Shown here piece by piece: positions 53,656 to 62,664 of a DNA stretch of 64,000 bases. Within the stretch, counting starts at the first letter, position 1. Each line of letters starts with the position of its first letter. Source of the DNA: ZAX-1 sp046533095 (GTDB lineage: Bacteria > Bacillota > Clostridia > Lachnospirales > Lachnospiraceae); the NCBI GenBank assembly GCA_046533095.1, contig JAJQRA010000030.1:62001-126000 (forward strand), read 5' to 3'. The notes below the pieces were generated by a model that saw nothing but the letters and a program-made list of their open reading frames with translations, searched no databases and was not told the DNA's origin. Both the position numbers and the translations under genes were made by a program.

Positions 53656-55206
53656 ATGGGAATGAAGACATTTGCGGCAATCTATATTGGCTCTTATGAA
53701 ATTACATTGAAAATATTTGAATTGTCAACCAACAAGGGAATCCGGTCGTTGGACTATGTACGTAGTCGAGTGGAATTGGGAAAAGATGTATATTCTAAGG
53801 GGGCAATTGGATATGAGCTGGTGGAAGAATTATGCCAAGTATTAAAAGAATTTCATCAGATTATGGATGGATATGTAGTAGATGACTATAAAGCTTGTGC
53901 AAGCAGCGTGCTTTCTGATGCAAGCAATGGATTGTTTATTTTGGATCAGATTCGTCTGCGCACGAAGATTAAGGTAGAGGTTTTAAGCAACTCGGAACAG
54001 CGTTTCGTTAGCTATAAATCTTTGGCGTCTAGTGTTGCATTTGAAAGCATGATTGCGGAGGGGACTGCTGTTGTTGATGTAGGTGGGGGCAGTATACAAA
54101 TCACCCTTTTTCGGGAAGGGCATGCGGTTACAACACAGCATATTGTCCTTGGTACGGTGCGAATTCGAGAGAAATTATCTGGTATCGAGTCTTTGGTATC
54201 GCATTATGAAGATCAAATGCAAGAGCTTATCGATAAGGAATTGAAAATTTTTGATAAGATTTATCTACAGGATCAACTATGGAACCAGAAAAAGATGAAA
54301 TATGTCATTATGGTTGGAGACTATATTAGCACCATTATGAAGCAAGTAACAAAAGTGAGGGAAGACAACACCATTGAAACGGAGCGTTTTGTAAAAGCCT
54401 TACGTAAATTGAATAAAAAGACAACGAGCCAGCTTGCCGAAGAATTGAATTTAGAGAACGAACAAGATCCCTTGCTCATTCCATCGATTGTGCTATATAA
54501 ACGTTTGGCGGAGGCTTTAGGGGCGGAATATATATGGGTTCCAGGCTCTAATATCAGTGATGGCATCGCTTATGACTATGCACAAAAGAATCATATCGTC
54601 AAAACAACCCATAATTTTGATGAAGACGTATTATCTGCGGCAGGGCATTTGGCAAAGCGGTATGCAAGTGATTTGGACCACACTGCGGCAATTTTAGGAT
54701 TATCGACGCTCATTTATGATACAATGAAAAAAGTACATGGCATGGGGAAACGAGAACGGCTCATTCTTCAGGTAGCGGTCATTCTCCATGACTGTGGCAG
54801 ATATATCAGTCTGGTAAACCAAACGGATTATGCCTATCAGATTATTATGGCATCTGAAATCATAGGGATGACCCATTTAGAACGGGAAATCGTGGCAAGT
54901 ATTGTAAAGTACCATGGGCGGAGCATGGTTCCCTATGGTCAGATCATGGATAAAATGAACCAGGAAAGCTATATGATTGTTTCTAAGCTGGCGGCAATCC
55001 TTAAAGTTGCAAATGCATTGGATCGAAGCCATAAGCAGAAGTTTAAAAATGTGAAAGCGGTTTTAAGAGAAAAACAGCTTACGATTACCATAGAGTCCAC
55101 AGAGGATATTTTGCTGGAGAAAGGCTTGTTTTATACTTATACGGATCGATTTGAAGAAATCTTTAGTGTAAAACCATTGATAAAAGAAAAAAGGGTATTT
55201 GAGTAA
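53656..55206 (+). CDS. Ppx/GppA exopolyphosphatase-type phosphatase with HD domain
   Basis: A 516-residue enzyme of the actin-like Ppx/GppA family that degrades polyphosphate or pppGpp. The N-terminal ASKHA fold shows the phosphate-binding VVDVGGGSIQITLF. The C-terminal part contains an HD-type domain (VILHDCGRYISL, near residue 378). It lies directly upstream of ppk1, so synthesis and breakdown of polyphosphate are encoded together. Whether it prefers polyphosphate or guanosine pentaphosphate cannot be told from sequence. Confidence 0.88.
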   Translation: MGMKTFAAIYIGSYEITLKIFELSTNKGIRSLDYVRSRVELGKDVYSKGAIGYELVEELCQVLKEFHQIMDGYVVDDYKACASSVLSDASNGLFILDQIRLRTKIKVEVLSNSEQRFVSYKSLASSVAFESMIAEGTAVVDVGGGSIQITLFREGHAVTTQHIVLGTVRIREKLSGIESLVSHYEDQMQELIDKELKIFDKIYLQDQLWNQKKMKYVIMVGDYISTIMKQVTKVREDNTIETERFVKALRKLNKKTTSQLAEELNLENEQDPLLIPSIVLYKRLAEALGAEYIWVPGSNISDGIAYDYAQKNHIVKTTHNFDEDVLSAAGHLAKRYASDLDHTAAILGLSTLIYDTMKKVHGMGKRERLILQVAVILHDCGRYISLVNQTDYAYQIIMASEIIGMTHLEREIVASIVKYHGRSMVPYGQIMDKMNQESYMIVSKLAAILKVANALDRSHKQKFKNVKAVLREKQLTITIESTEDILLEKGLFYTYTDRFEEIFSVKPLIKEKRVFE

Positions 55207-55314
55207 ACGCGTATTTGGCTATCAAGGAGTGTTTGGGGAAACAGGCATTTGGAGAAATGAAAACAGGTTAAAACGTAGTTTATAAAATATATCTCTGCGA
55301 AGGAGTGAGTGGCA

Positions 55315-57468
55315 ATGGATAAATACAAAGATTTTTTAAAGCCTGAATATTATGAAAACAGAGAGCTGAGTTGGCTGAAATTTAACGGACGTGTATTCAA
55401 CGAGGCAAGGGATAAATCTATCCCATTATTGGAACGCTTCAAATTTGTCAGTATCACCTCATCCAATTTAGATGAATTTTTCATGGTTCGTGTTGCGTCC
55501 TTAAAAGATATGGTGCATGCACAATATAAGAAGAAAGATATTGCGGGAATGACTGCATCGGAACAGCTGGTCGCGATCAACAAAGATACAAGAAAATTAG
55601 TGGAGATGCAATATTCTACCTATAACCGTTCCCTGACCCCTCTTTTGAAAAACAGCAAAATCCAGATACTGGATTCTTACGAGGAGCTGAGCGAAGAACA
55701 GGGGATTTATGTAGACAAGTATTTTGAAGAAAAAGTATATCCTGTGCTAACGCCCATGGCGGTAGATGCCTCGCGTCCATTTCCCCTGATCCGCAATAAA
55801 TCTTTAAATATTGCGGCGCTTCTATCAAAAAAGGGAGATGGGGAGGAAGTCGAATTTGCGACGGTACAAGTACCTTCTGTTTTATCCCGCTTAGTACAGA
55901 TGCCTGCAAGAAAAGAAGATGAAAAGGCATTCATTTTACTAGAGCAGATCATAGAACGCAATATACATCGCCTCTTTTTAAATTATAATATCCTTTGCGC
56001 ATATCCTTACCGTATTATGAGAAATGCAGATTTGACGATAGATGAAGATGAGGCGGAAGATCTATTAAAAGAAATTCAAAAGCAGGTCAAAAAGCGCCAG
56101 TGGGGCGAGGTTATCCGCTTGGAAGTGGAAGATAAAGTAGATGCACGGCTGCTGTCTATTTTAGCAGAGGAGCTACAAATTGCACCGGAGGACGTGTATC
56201 AGATCAATGGACCGATTGATTTAACCTTTCTGATGAAGCTGTATGAGATAGAAGGCTACGATGCGCTGCGGTATAAACCGTACAAGCCACAGATGATACC
56301 GCAGATTGTGCCTGGCGAGGACATTTTCCAGGCGATACAAAAGGGCGATATCCTGCTTCACCACCCATATCAGACATTTGATCCAGTTGTTGATTTTATC
56401 AGACAGGCTTCGCTAGATCCACAGGTGTTGGCGATTAAGCAGACTTTATACCGTGTCAGCGGACACTCGCCTATTATTTTATCTTTAGCGCAGGCTGCGG
56501 AAAATGGGAAACAGGTATCTGTTTTAGTAGAATTAAAAGCGCGGTTTGATGAAGAAAACAACATTGTGTGGGCAAAGAAACTAGAACAAGCCGGTTGCCA
56601 TGTCATCTATGGGCTAGTCGGGTTAAAGACACACAGCAAAATTGCGCTTGTTGTCCGTAGGGAAGAAGAGGGCATTCGCAGGTATGTCCATTTAGGAACC
56701 GGAAATTACAATGACTCAACGGCAAAGCTCTATACGGATGTGGGGATGTTTACCTGCTCGGAAGCAATCGGGGAAGATGCCACTGCGGTATTTAATATGT
56801 TGTCCGGCTATTCCGAGCCTTTAACATGGAATAAACTTGTGGTTGCCCCTTTGTGGCTACGCGATAAATTTTTGAAATTAATACGGCGGGAAACCAAATA
56901 TGCCATGGAAGGGCGAAACGCTTTTATTATAGCAAAAATGAATTCCCTTTGTGATAAGGAAGTCATTGCATCTTTATATGAGGCATCTGCGGCGGGGGTC
57001 AAGATAGATTTAATTGTGCGTGGCATCTGTAGCCTGCGTACCGGAATACCGAAAGTCAGCGACACGATTACGGTACATTCTATCGTAGGAAATTTCTTAG
57101 AACATAGCAGAATCTTTTATTTTCATAATGATGGACAGGAAGAAATCTATATGGGGAGTGCCGATTGGATGAGCAGGAACTTGGATCGCCGTGTAGAAAT
57201 ATTGTTTCCAGTAGAAAATGAGCTGTTGATGGAAGAACTGCGGCATATTTTAAACCTGCAATGGATGGACACTACAAAAACACACATACTTCAGCAGGAT
57301 GGCACTTATGAAAAAATTGATAAGCGAGGGAAAAAACTGCTTAATTCCCAAGAACAGCTCTGCAATGAAGCAAAAAAAGCTGTCCCGAAAGAGGCAAATG
57401 CTTATCAGGAAAGAAGATTTACACCGGCAAACGTAGCGATGGAGGGAGAGGTAAACACATTTAAATGA
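55315..57468 (+). CDS. ppk1: Polyphosphate kinase 1
   Basis: Reversibly polymerises the ATP gamma-phosphate into polyphosphate. It has the PPK N-terminal domain (ENRELSWLKFNGRVFNEA), middle domain (SSNLDEFFMVRVASLK) and two phospholipase-D-like C-terminal domains. The autophosphorylated His is in GLKTHSKIALVVRR, with YRVSGHSPI and HLGTGNYND nearby. ATG 55315 has AAGGAG 9 bp upstream; a GTG at 55309 is too close to it. The product is 717 residues. The gene follows ppx by about 100 bp in the same direction. Confidence 0.96.
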   Translation: MDKYKDFLKPEYYENRELSWLKFNGRVFNEARDKSIPLLERFKFVSITSSNLDEFFMVRVASLKDMVHAQYKKKDIAGMTASEQLVAINKDTRKLVEMQYSTYNRSLTPLLKNSKIQILDSYEELSEEQGIYVDKYFEEKVYPVLTPMAVDASRPFPLIRNKSLNIAALLSKKGDGEEVEFATVQVPSVLSRLVQMPARKEDEKAFILLEQIIERNIHRLFLNYNILCAYPYRIMRNADLTIDEDEAEDLLKEIQKQVKKRQWGEVIRLEVEDKVDARLLSILAEELQIAPEDVYQINGPIDLTFLMKLYEIEGYDALRYKPYKPQMIPQIVPGEDIFQAIQKGDILLHHPYQTFDPVVDFIRQASLDPQVLAIKQTLYRVSGHSPIILSLAQAAENGKQVSVLVELKARFDEENNIVWAKKLEQAGCHVIYGLVGLKTHSKIALVVRREEEGIRRYVHLGTGNYNDSTAKLYTDVGMFTCSEAIGEDATAVFNMLSGYSEPLTWNKLVVAPLWLRDKFLKLIRRETKYAMEGRNAFIIAKMNSLCDKEVIASLYEASAAGVKIDLIVRGICSLRTGIPKVSDTITVHSIVGNFLEHSRIFYFHNDGQEEIYMGSADWMSRNLDRRVEILFPVENELLMEELRHILNLQWMDTTKTHILQQDGTYEKIDKRGKKLLNSQEQLCNEAKKAVPKEANAYQERRFTPANVAMEGEVNTFK

Positions 57469-57589
57469 AAATGTGAAAGGATTAGAGCCAAATTGATGAT
57501 GCACAGGTTGATTATGCGAGAGTATGACGGAATAGTTACAAGGTGACATAAGGTAGGAAAATCCGATTAAGCGGATAGATAGGAGTTTT

Positions 57590-58411
57590 ATGGAAGAACG
57601 TAGGATGATACTATTTTCAGATTTGGATGGAACATTGCTAAATAATGACAAGAGCATTTCTCATGGGAATCAAAAGGCAATTGAAAAAATGCTGGAGGCG
57701 GGGCATTACCTTGTAATTGCCACTGGCCGACCGGTAGCAAGTGCTCGAAAAGCAGTAAAGAATCTGGGGTTGGTCATGCCTGGCTGCTATATGATTGCAT
57801 TTAATGGGGCAATCGTGTATGGCTGTGATTCAAACCATATATTTTTGGAAAAAACCATGTCGATTGAATATGTAGAATACTTATTTGAGGAAGCTAAAAA
57901 ATATAACTTACATATACAAACCTATTCACGGAGCCATGTCATAGCTCAGAAAGATTCAAAAGAATTGGAGTTTTATACCAAGAACACGAAAATGTCTTAC
58001 AAAATAGCAGAAAATGTATTTGATGAGCTGCAGAAAGAGCCAAATAAAGTATTGCTTATAAGCCTTACCGACAATGAAAAATTAAAGCAGTTTCAAAAGG
58101 ACCATGAAAAATGGGCACAAGGCAAATGCAACAGTTTTTTTTCCTGTGATGAATATCTGGAATATTGCCCAAAAGATACTTCAAAAGGTGCTGCAATTCG
58201 CTTTATTGCAGAGTTTTTGAATATCCCAATAAAAGATACGATTGCCATAGGGGATGAACTGAATGATATTTCAATGCTGCAAATGGCGGGGAGAGGCATT
58301 GCAATGAAAAATGCAAAACCGGAAGTGAAAGCTATCGCAGACTATGTTACAAAAGGCGATAACGAGCAAGATGCAATTGCTGAAATTATAGAGCGGTTTA
58401 TTAACGTATAG
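57590..58411 (+). CDS. Cof-type HAD-superfamily phosphatase
   Basis: A 273-residue HAD phosphatase of the Cof/YbiV class acting on small phosphorylated metabolites. Motif I is FSDLDGTLLNND, with Lys in the DTSKGAAI region and motif IV in AIGDELNDISML. A C2-type cap lies between. The substrate is unpredictable. It follows ppk1 by about 120 bp and is convergent with the PHP gene. Confidence 0.88.
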   Translation: MEERRMILFSDLDGTLLNNDKSISHGNQKAIEKMLEAGHYLVIATGRPVASARKAVKNLGLVMPGCYMIAFNGAIVYGCDSNHIFLEKTMSIEYVEYLFEEAKKYNLHIQTYSRSHVIAQKDSKELEFYTKNTKMSYKIAENVFDELQKEPNKVLLISLTDNEKLKQFQKDHEKWAQGKCNSFFSCDEYLEYCPKDTSKGAAIRFIAEFLNIPIKDTIAIGDELNDISMLQMAGRGIAMKNAKPEVKAIADYVTKGDNEQDAIAEIIERFINV

Positions 58412-58446
58412 GGAGGTTTATTGCCTGATAGGGCAAATCAGAGGTA

Positions 58447-58488
58447 TACTCGTTTACAGACGTATCGTACTCGTTTACAGACGTATCG
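58447..58488. repeat. Perfect 21-bp tandem duplication at the PHP gene 3' end
   Basis: Two identical 21-bp units (58447-58467 and 58468-58488) overlap the last codons and stop of the PHP gene on the minus strand. A 21-bp unit preserves frame. Confidence 0.95.
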
Positions 58489-59326
58489 CCGCTTTTATAT
58501 CCTCTAGTATTTGATACGGTATGGCAAGGTTTCCTTTGCCGCTTTTTAGCTGAATAGACGGTTTGTTGTTGCCATGAAAATCAGATCCACCACTGATTAA
58601 AAGTCCATAGTCCTTAGCAAGACGCTTCATATTTCGTTCATCTGCCGGGGTGTGGGTAGAATAAATGGCTTCTATTCCGGATAGCCCATGTTCTGCCATA
58701 GACTTCACAAAATAGCGTAGCTGGTCACTGTTCATATGGCAAAGTAGCGGATGGGCGAAGAAGGCAAGGCCATTGCCTGCATGAATGAGGTCAATTGCCT
58801 CAAACGGTGTGATTTTTTCCCTTGGTACATAGCAACGGCAATCATCGCCTAAATAGTTGGAAAAGACAGTTTCTATATTTTTTACAAGTCCCATTTCTGT
58901 CAAAAATCTTGCAAAGTGAGCACGGGTCAGTATGCTGTCTGGAAAAGTGGCACGCAATGCGGCAAGGCTTATGTCAAACCCCTCTTGTTGCAATTTTCCG
59001 ATCATTTTTGCATTCCGTTCCGTTCGGGAGTCTTGAAAAAGTGTTAATTTTTGCAAAAAAGAAGCATTGTCCGTGTCAATGTAGTATCCAAGTAGATGGA
59101 CTTCTATACCATTATAATCGGTTGACAATTCTACACCAGGGACAAGCTCCATGTCAATGCCATGCTCTTTGATAGCCGTATGTGCTTTTGCTATGCCGGA
59201 AACGGTATCATGGTCGGTAAGTGCGATGGCAGACAGCTGTTGCTGCGCTGCGAGGAGGATAATTTCCGATGGGGTAAAAGTACCATCTGACTTTGTTGAA
59301 TGTACGTGTAAGTCAATATATTTCAT
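58475..59326 (-). CDS. PHP-domain phosphoesterase (TrpH/YciV-like)
   Basis: A 283-residue metal-dependent phosphoesterase. Metal-binding motifs include DLHVHSTKSDGTFTPSE (His7, His9), ALTDHDTV, the central PGVELSTDY, FAHPLL and the C-terminal GGSDFHGNN. E. coli RNase AM and related 3',5'-nucleoside bisphosphate phosphatases share this layout. It lies downstream of the diguanylate cyclase gene on the same strand. Confidence 0.9.
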   Translation of the reverse strand: MKYIDLHVHSTKSDGTFTPSEIILLAAQQQLSAIALTDHDTVSGIAKAHTAIKEHGIDMELVPGVELSTDYNGIEVHLLGYYIDTDNASFLQKLTLFQDSRTERNAKMIGKLQQEGFDISLAALRATFPDSILTRAHFARFLTEMGLVKNIETVFSNYLGDDCRCYVPREKITPFEAIDLIHAGNGLAFFAHPLLCHMNSDQLRYFVKSMAEHGLSGIEAIYSTHTPADERNMKRLAKDYGLLISGGSDFHGNNKPSIQLKSGKGNLAIPYQILEDIKAAIRL

Positions 59327-59413
59327 TGCGGTTTCCCTTTCTATGCAGGAAAGCAGGTGGGCAAGGAATGATACAGGAAGCTGTTGTGCAAAAGATTGCC
59401 TATTTTTATAAAA

Positions 59414-60823
59414 TCATAAATTAATAATCTTAAATCCATTCCGCCCAGCTTCCTTGACAGCATACAAAGCTTTATCAGCCTCCATGTACAGCCTGCTATA
59501 GCTGATTTGGTCAACGGTCTGATCTAAATTTAGGGCAGTGGCAATACCAACGCTTGCCGTTAGGCCATTCTCATGTCCGCCAGGTTTGATGTTCCACAAC
59601 AATTCAGCAAATATCCGCATCTTTTCATCAATAAGCGCCGTATCGCCAAAGTTGCGGCAAAAAACAGCAAATTCATCGCCACCGAACCGTGCCACAACAT
59701 CACCGGAACGGCTTTCATTCGGACGAAACAGGGTAGTGAGCAGAGCACCCATCTGCTTTAGCACAATATCGCCTTCTGAATGCCCATAGGTGTCATTGAT
59801 TTGTTTAAAACGATCAATATCGATCATAATAAACGAACAGGCATGCCTGTCGGCATAGCCTTTTCCCAAAAATGTGTCTACATTCGCGATTAGCACCTCG
59901 CGGTTGTATATTCCGGTAAGGGCATCGGTGGAAGCTTTTTTATTCGCCAGATTAAGGCTTCCAATATAGTGGTGAATCGTATTCTGCATGGAATCTATCG
60001 TTATCCTCAGCTGTGAAAGCTCGTTGCGCGTTTCATTTAAATCTGATTCGGCAAACGATATATCGCCTACTGTGGAATCGTCAATTTCCGTACGCATGTA
60101 CTGCTCCGTGGAGTTTGCCAGATCCTTTATCGGAGCAATCAGTTGCCTGCGGACCCAAAAGCTATAAAGCCAACAAAAAACAGTGGCAACAATGGCAATT
60201 AGAATGAAAAGTCCAACCAGATATTCCCGCTGTAGGAAAGCCAAATGCTCAAGTGAAAAGCAGGTTGCGATATATGCTTTCGTTTCGCCGTCTGAGCCCT
60301 TATAGCCATGTATCACCGAAAGGACTTTTGAACGGGAGGACATGTGTGCAATTTCCGTAAATATGGGGATTTCCGTTTTGCCATGTCGCAGTGCCGTTTC
60401 AACATCTTCCGGCAAATCTTCCTCTTCCCATTTGTAAAGATGCCCAAGCTCCCAATGCTCGCTTGAGGTATCTGCATCAAAAATATAGTGCTCGCCCAAT
60501 TCGTCCGCTTTAAATACCAACAAATACGTCAAATTGTTATACTTAGAGAGAGCGCGCATCAAATCCAGGGTATCCACGTATTCCGGGTCTGTGAATGCCT
60601 CGTCCTCTGTCATTGTAAGCCAAACGTCAATCTTGTCCCAATTAATTTTTTCGCTTATTAAGGCACAGGTGTTGTCGGCAGTCGTTACATACAAATCAGT
60701 CATAGACGCTTGAAATTTATAATAGCTAAGTGCACCTGCCGCCGCACCCATAGAAATTGTCATGATGATAATCATGAGCAAAGATCGATGCCAAAGTGAC
60801 ATTTTTTCTAGTATGATATTCAC
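59414..60823 (-). CDS. Membrane diguanylate cyclase (GGDEF)
   Basis: Makes c-di-GMP. Two transmembrane helices (residues ~13-34 and ~202-222) flank an extracellular sensor of about 165 residues. A HAMP-like linker leads to the GGDEF domain (residues ~298-469). The active site is GGDEF at 381-385, and an RxxD inhibitory site (RSGD, 372-375) lies exactly five residues upstream, so product feedback is expected. The 469-residue protein appears intact. The downstream PHP gene may be co-transcribed. Confidence 0.93.
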   Translation of the reverse strand: MNIILEKMSLWHRSLLMIIIMTISMGAAAGALSYYKFQASMTDLYVTTADNTCALISEKINWDKIDVWLTMTEDEAFTDPEYVDTLDLMRALSKYNNLTYLLVFKADELGEHYIFDADTSSEHWELGHLYKWEEEDLPEDVETALRHGKTEIPIFTEIAHMSSRSKVLSVIHGYKGSDGETKAYIATCFSLEHLAFLQREYLVGLFILIAIVATVFCWLYSFWVRRQLIAPIKDLANSTEQYMRTEIDDSTVGDISFAESDLNETRNELSQLRITIDSMQNTIHHYIGSLNLANKKASTDALTGIYNREVLIANVDTFLGKGYADRHACSFIMIDIDRFKQINDTYGHSEGDIVLKQMGALLTTLFRPNESRSGDVVARFGGDEFAVFCRNFGDTALIDEKMRIFAELLWNIKPGGHENGLTASVGIATALNLDQTVDQISYSRLYMEADKALYAVKEAGRNGFKIINL

Positions 60824-60988
60824 TTCCCTTCTATTTTTTAAATACTGGAGTACTGAATAGTTACTTAAACTCTATTAATATTATGCAACATTACCGCTAG
60901 AAACTCAATATAAATTTTGAAAATAAGTGTGAAAAGAGTGGTAAGAAAGAAAAAAAATGACAGCGATTCAGAAAATAGATCCTTTACA

Positions 60989-61123
60989 GCAATGGGAAAG
61001 TTACGATACAGCCCACGGTACAGCCACGATGCAGCCATGGAAAAGCTACGATACAGCTACGATGCGCCATGGAAAAGCTACGATACAGCTACGATGCCAC
61101 ATAATTTTACCACATAATTTTAC
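60989..61123. repeat. Nested tandem repeats upstream of the infC promoter
   Basis: A 30-bp segment beginning CCATGGAAAAGCTACG is present at 61035-61064 and 61067-61096, with a diverged copy at about 60989-61031. A 13-bp unit, CACATAATTTTAC, is then repeated back to back (61098-61123). The tract ends 12 bp before the -35 box. Confidence 0.93.
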
Positions 61124-61135
61124 GAGAAAATATGC

Positions 61136-61164
61136 TTGACGCAGATTAAAAAATATGCTAAGCT
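61136..61164 (+). promoter_or_regulatory. Promoter of infC-rpmI-rplT
   Basis: TTGACG (61136-61141), a 17-bp spacer ending TGC (extended -10), then TAAGCT (61159-61164). The transcript would carry a leader of about 265 nt. Confidence 0.65.
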
Positions 61165-61420
61165 ATTGTAGTTGTATAAAAACAAAGTAGAGTATCCACT
61201 CTCACCTTAGCGCAATTGAGCGACTATTGGTTTATAATTCAAAATACATTACTGTATAATGATGGACCTTGGTGTAGCTAAGCAGCTATTGGGCTATCAT
61301 ATCAAAATACGTTGCTGTATTACGATGAGATATTTAGTGGATAGTCTAACTATCCATTTTTTGTTTTATAGGAATTTCAACCTATAGAGAAACTGTATAA
61401 ATACAAGGTAAAACTAATTT
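61165..61420 (+). ncRNA. infC operon leader (L20-leader type, predicted)
   Basis: A ~255-nt untranslated leader ending in a terminator. In Firmicutes, infC-rpmI-rplT is controlled by an L20-binding leader that folds into a terminator when L20 is in excess; this leader has the right position and ending. Its two halves (about 61208-61265 and 61274-61330) look like diverged copies sharing TCAAAATAC-TT-CTGTAT. The assignment is by position and terminator, not by a matched covariance model. Confidence 0.55.
61336..61363 (+). terminator. Leader terminator (attenuator) upstream of infC
   Basis: TGGATAG (61338-61344) pairs with CTATCCA (61350-61356), followed by six T residues. It lies about 75 bp before the infC start, so read-through must be regulated. 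Confidence 0.85.
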
Positions 61421-61436
61421 TTGGAGGTGCAAGGCT

Positions 61437-61949
61437 ATTAGTGAATTAATGATTAATGAGCAAATCAAAGATAGGGAAGTTCGTCTTGTTGGAGAAGATG
61501 GGGAACAGCTTGGAATCATGTCTGCAAGGGATGCAATGAAAATTGCCAAAGAAGCAGAACTTGATTTGGTTAAGATTGCTCCTACAGCAAAGCCGCCTGT
61601 ATGCAAGATTATTGATTATGGCAAATACAGGTATGAGTTGTCAAGGAAAGAAAAAGAGGCAAAGAAAAAGCAAAAAGTTGTTGAACTAAAAGAAATACGT
61701 CTGTCGCCAAACATTGATGTCAATGCTTTGAATACAAAAGTTAGTGCAGCAAGGAAATTCCTTGTAAAAGGCAATAAAGTAAAGATTACATTGCGCTTTC
61801 GAGGACGGGAAATGGCTCATATGCACAGCAGCAAGCATATATTAGATGAGTTTGCCCAAGAGGTTGCCGATATCGCAATTACGGAAAAGCCGGCAAAGCT
61901 AGAGGGGCGTAGCATTAGCATGGTGCTTACAGAAAAGAAACAGCAGTAG
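61437..61949 (+). CDS. infC: Translation initiation factor IF-3, with AUU start
   Basis: IF-3 binds the 30S subunit and enforces start-codon choice. The 170-residue protein shows INEQIKDREVRLVGEDGEQLG at its start and the C-terminal domain KVKITLRFRGREMAH. I place the start at ATT 61437: GGAGGTG (61423-61429) is 7 bp upstream, giving the family N-terminus (M)SELMINEQ. The in-frame ATG at 61449 would be 19 bp from the ribosome binding site. AUU starts on infC are a known autoregulatory device, because IF-3 rejects non-standard starts. rpmI and rplT follow. Confidence 0.93.
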   Translation: MSELMINEQIKDREVRLVGEDGEQLGIMSARDAMKIAKEAELDLVKIAPTAKPPVCKIIDYGKYRYELSRKEKEAKKKQKVVELKEIRLSPNIDVNALNTKVSAARKFLVKGNKVKITLRFRGREMAHMHSSKHILDEFAQEVADIAITEKPAKLEGRSISMVLTEKKQQ

Positions 61950-62066
61950 AGGTTTCATGATTGACTAGAAAGAAACTGCGACGAAGCAGCCACAAAACAA
62001 TCGTAGGGCATCACAGTCGCTAAGCTTAAATAAAAGAAACACCACAGCCAAAGGAGGAAATTTAAA

Positions 62067-62264
62067 ATGCCAAAAATGAAAACAAACAGATCGGCCGCGA
62101 AACGTTTTAAACTAACGGGAACCGGGAAATTAAGAAGAAATAAAGCTTATAAGCAACATATTTTAACGAAAAAATCCCCAAAAAGGAAGAGAAACCTAAG
62201 AAAATCAACAATAACAGATGCATCGAATGTTAAAAATATGAGGAAGATTTTACCATACCTATAA
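62067..62264 (+). CDS. rpmI: Ribosomal protein L35
   Basis: A 65-residue basic 50S protein. PKMKTNRSAAKRFKLTGTGK and the C-terminal LPYL-type ending are characteristic. It has a strong AAAGGAGG ribosome binding site and the standard infC-rpmI-rplT order. Confidence 0.97.
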   Translation: MPKMKTNRSAAKRFKLTGTGKLRRNKAYKQHILTKKSPKRKRNLRKSTITDASNVKNMRKILPYL

Positions 62265-62290
62265 AAATCGGCTAAGGAGGACACGAAGTC

Positions 62291-62647
62291 ATGGCAAGAG
62301 TAAAAGGCGGAATGAGCGCTAGAAAAAAGCATAATAGAGTATTAAAATTAGCGAAAGGCTACAGAGGTGCAAGGTCAAAACAATATAGAATCGCAAAACA
62401 GTCGGTAATGAGAGCCTTAGCAAGTGCCTATTCGGGTAGAAAAGAAAGAAAAAGGCAGTTTCGGGCCTTATGGATTGCAAGAATCAATGCAGCGGCAAGA
62501 ATCAATGGAATTTCATACAGCCAGTTTATGTATGGGTTAAAGCTTGCCGGTGTAGAAGTAAATCGAAAAATGCTTGCTGATATGGCAGTCAATGATGCAC
62601 AAGGATTTCAAACATTAGCAGAACTAGCCAAGAGCAAAGTTGCTTAA
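62291..62647 (+). CDS. rplT: Ribosomal protein L20
   Basis: A 118-residue 50S assembly protein and predicted autorepressor of this operon. The signature RVKGGMSARKKHNRVLKLAKGYRGARSK and RQFRALWIARINAAAR are present. TAAGGAGG precedes the ATG by 10 bp. Confidence 0.97.
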   Translation: MARVKGGMSARKKHNRVLKLAKGYRGARSKQYRIAKQSVMRALASAYSGRKERKRQFRALWIARINAAARINGISYSQFMYGLKLAGVEVNRKMLADMAVNDAQGFQTLAELAKSKVA

Positions 62648-62664
62648 TCTAATATCAAAAACAC

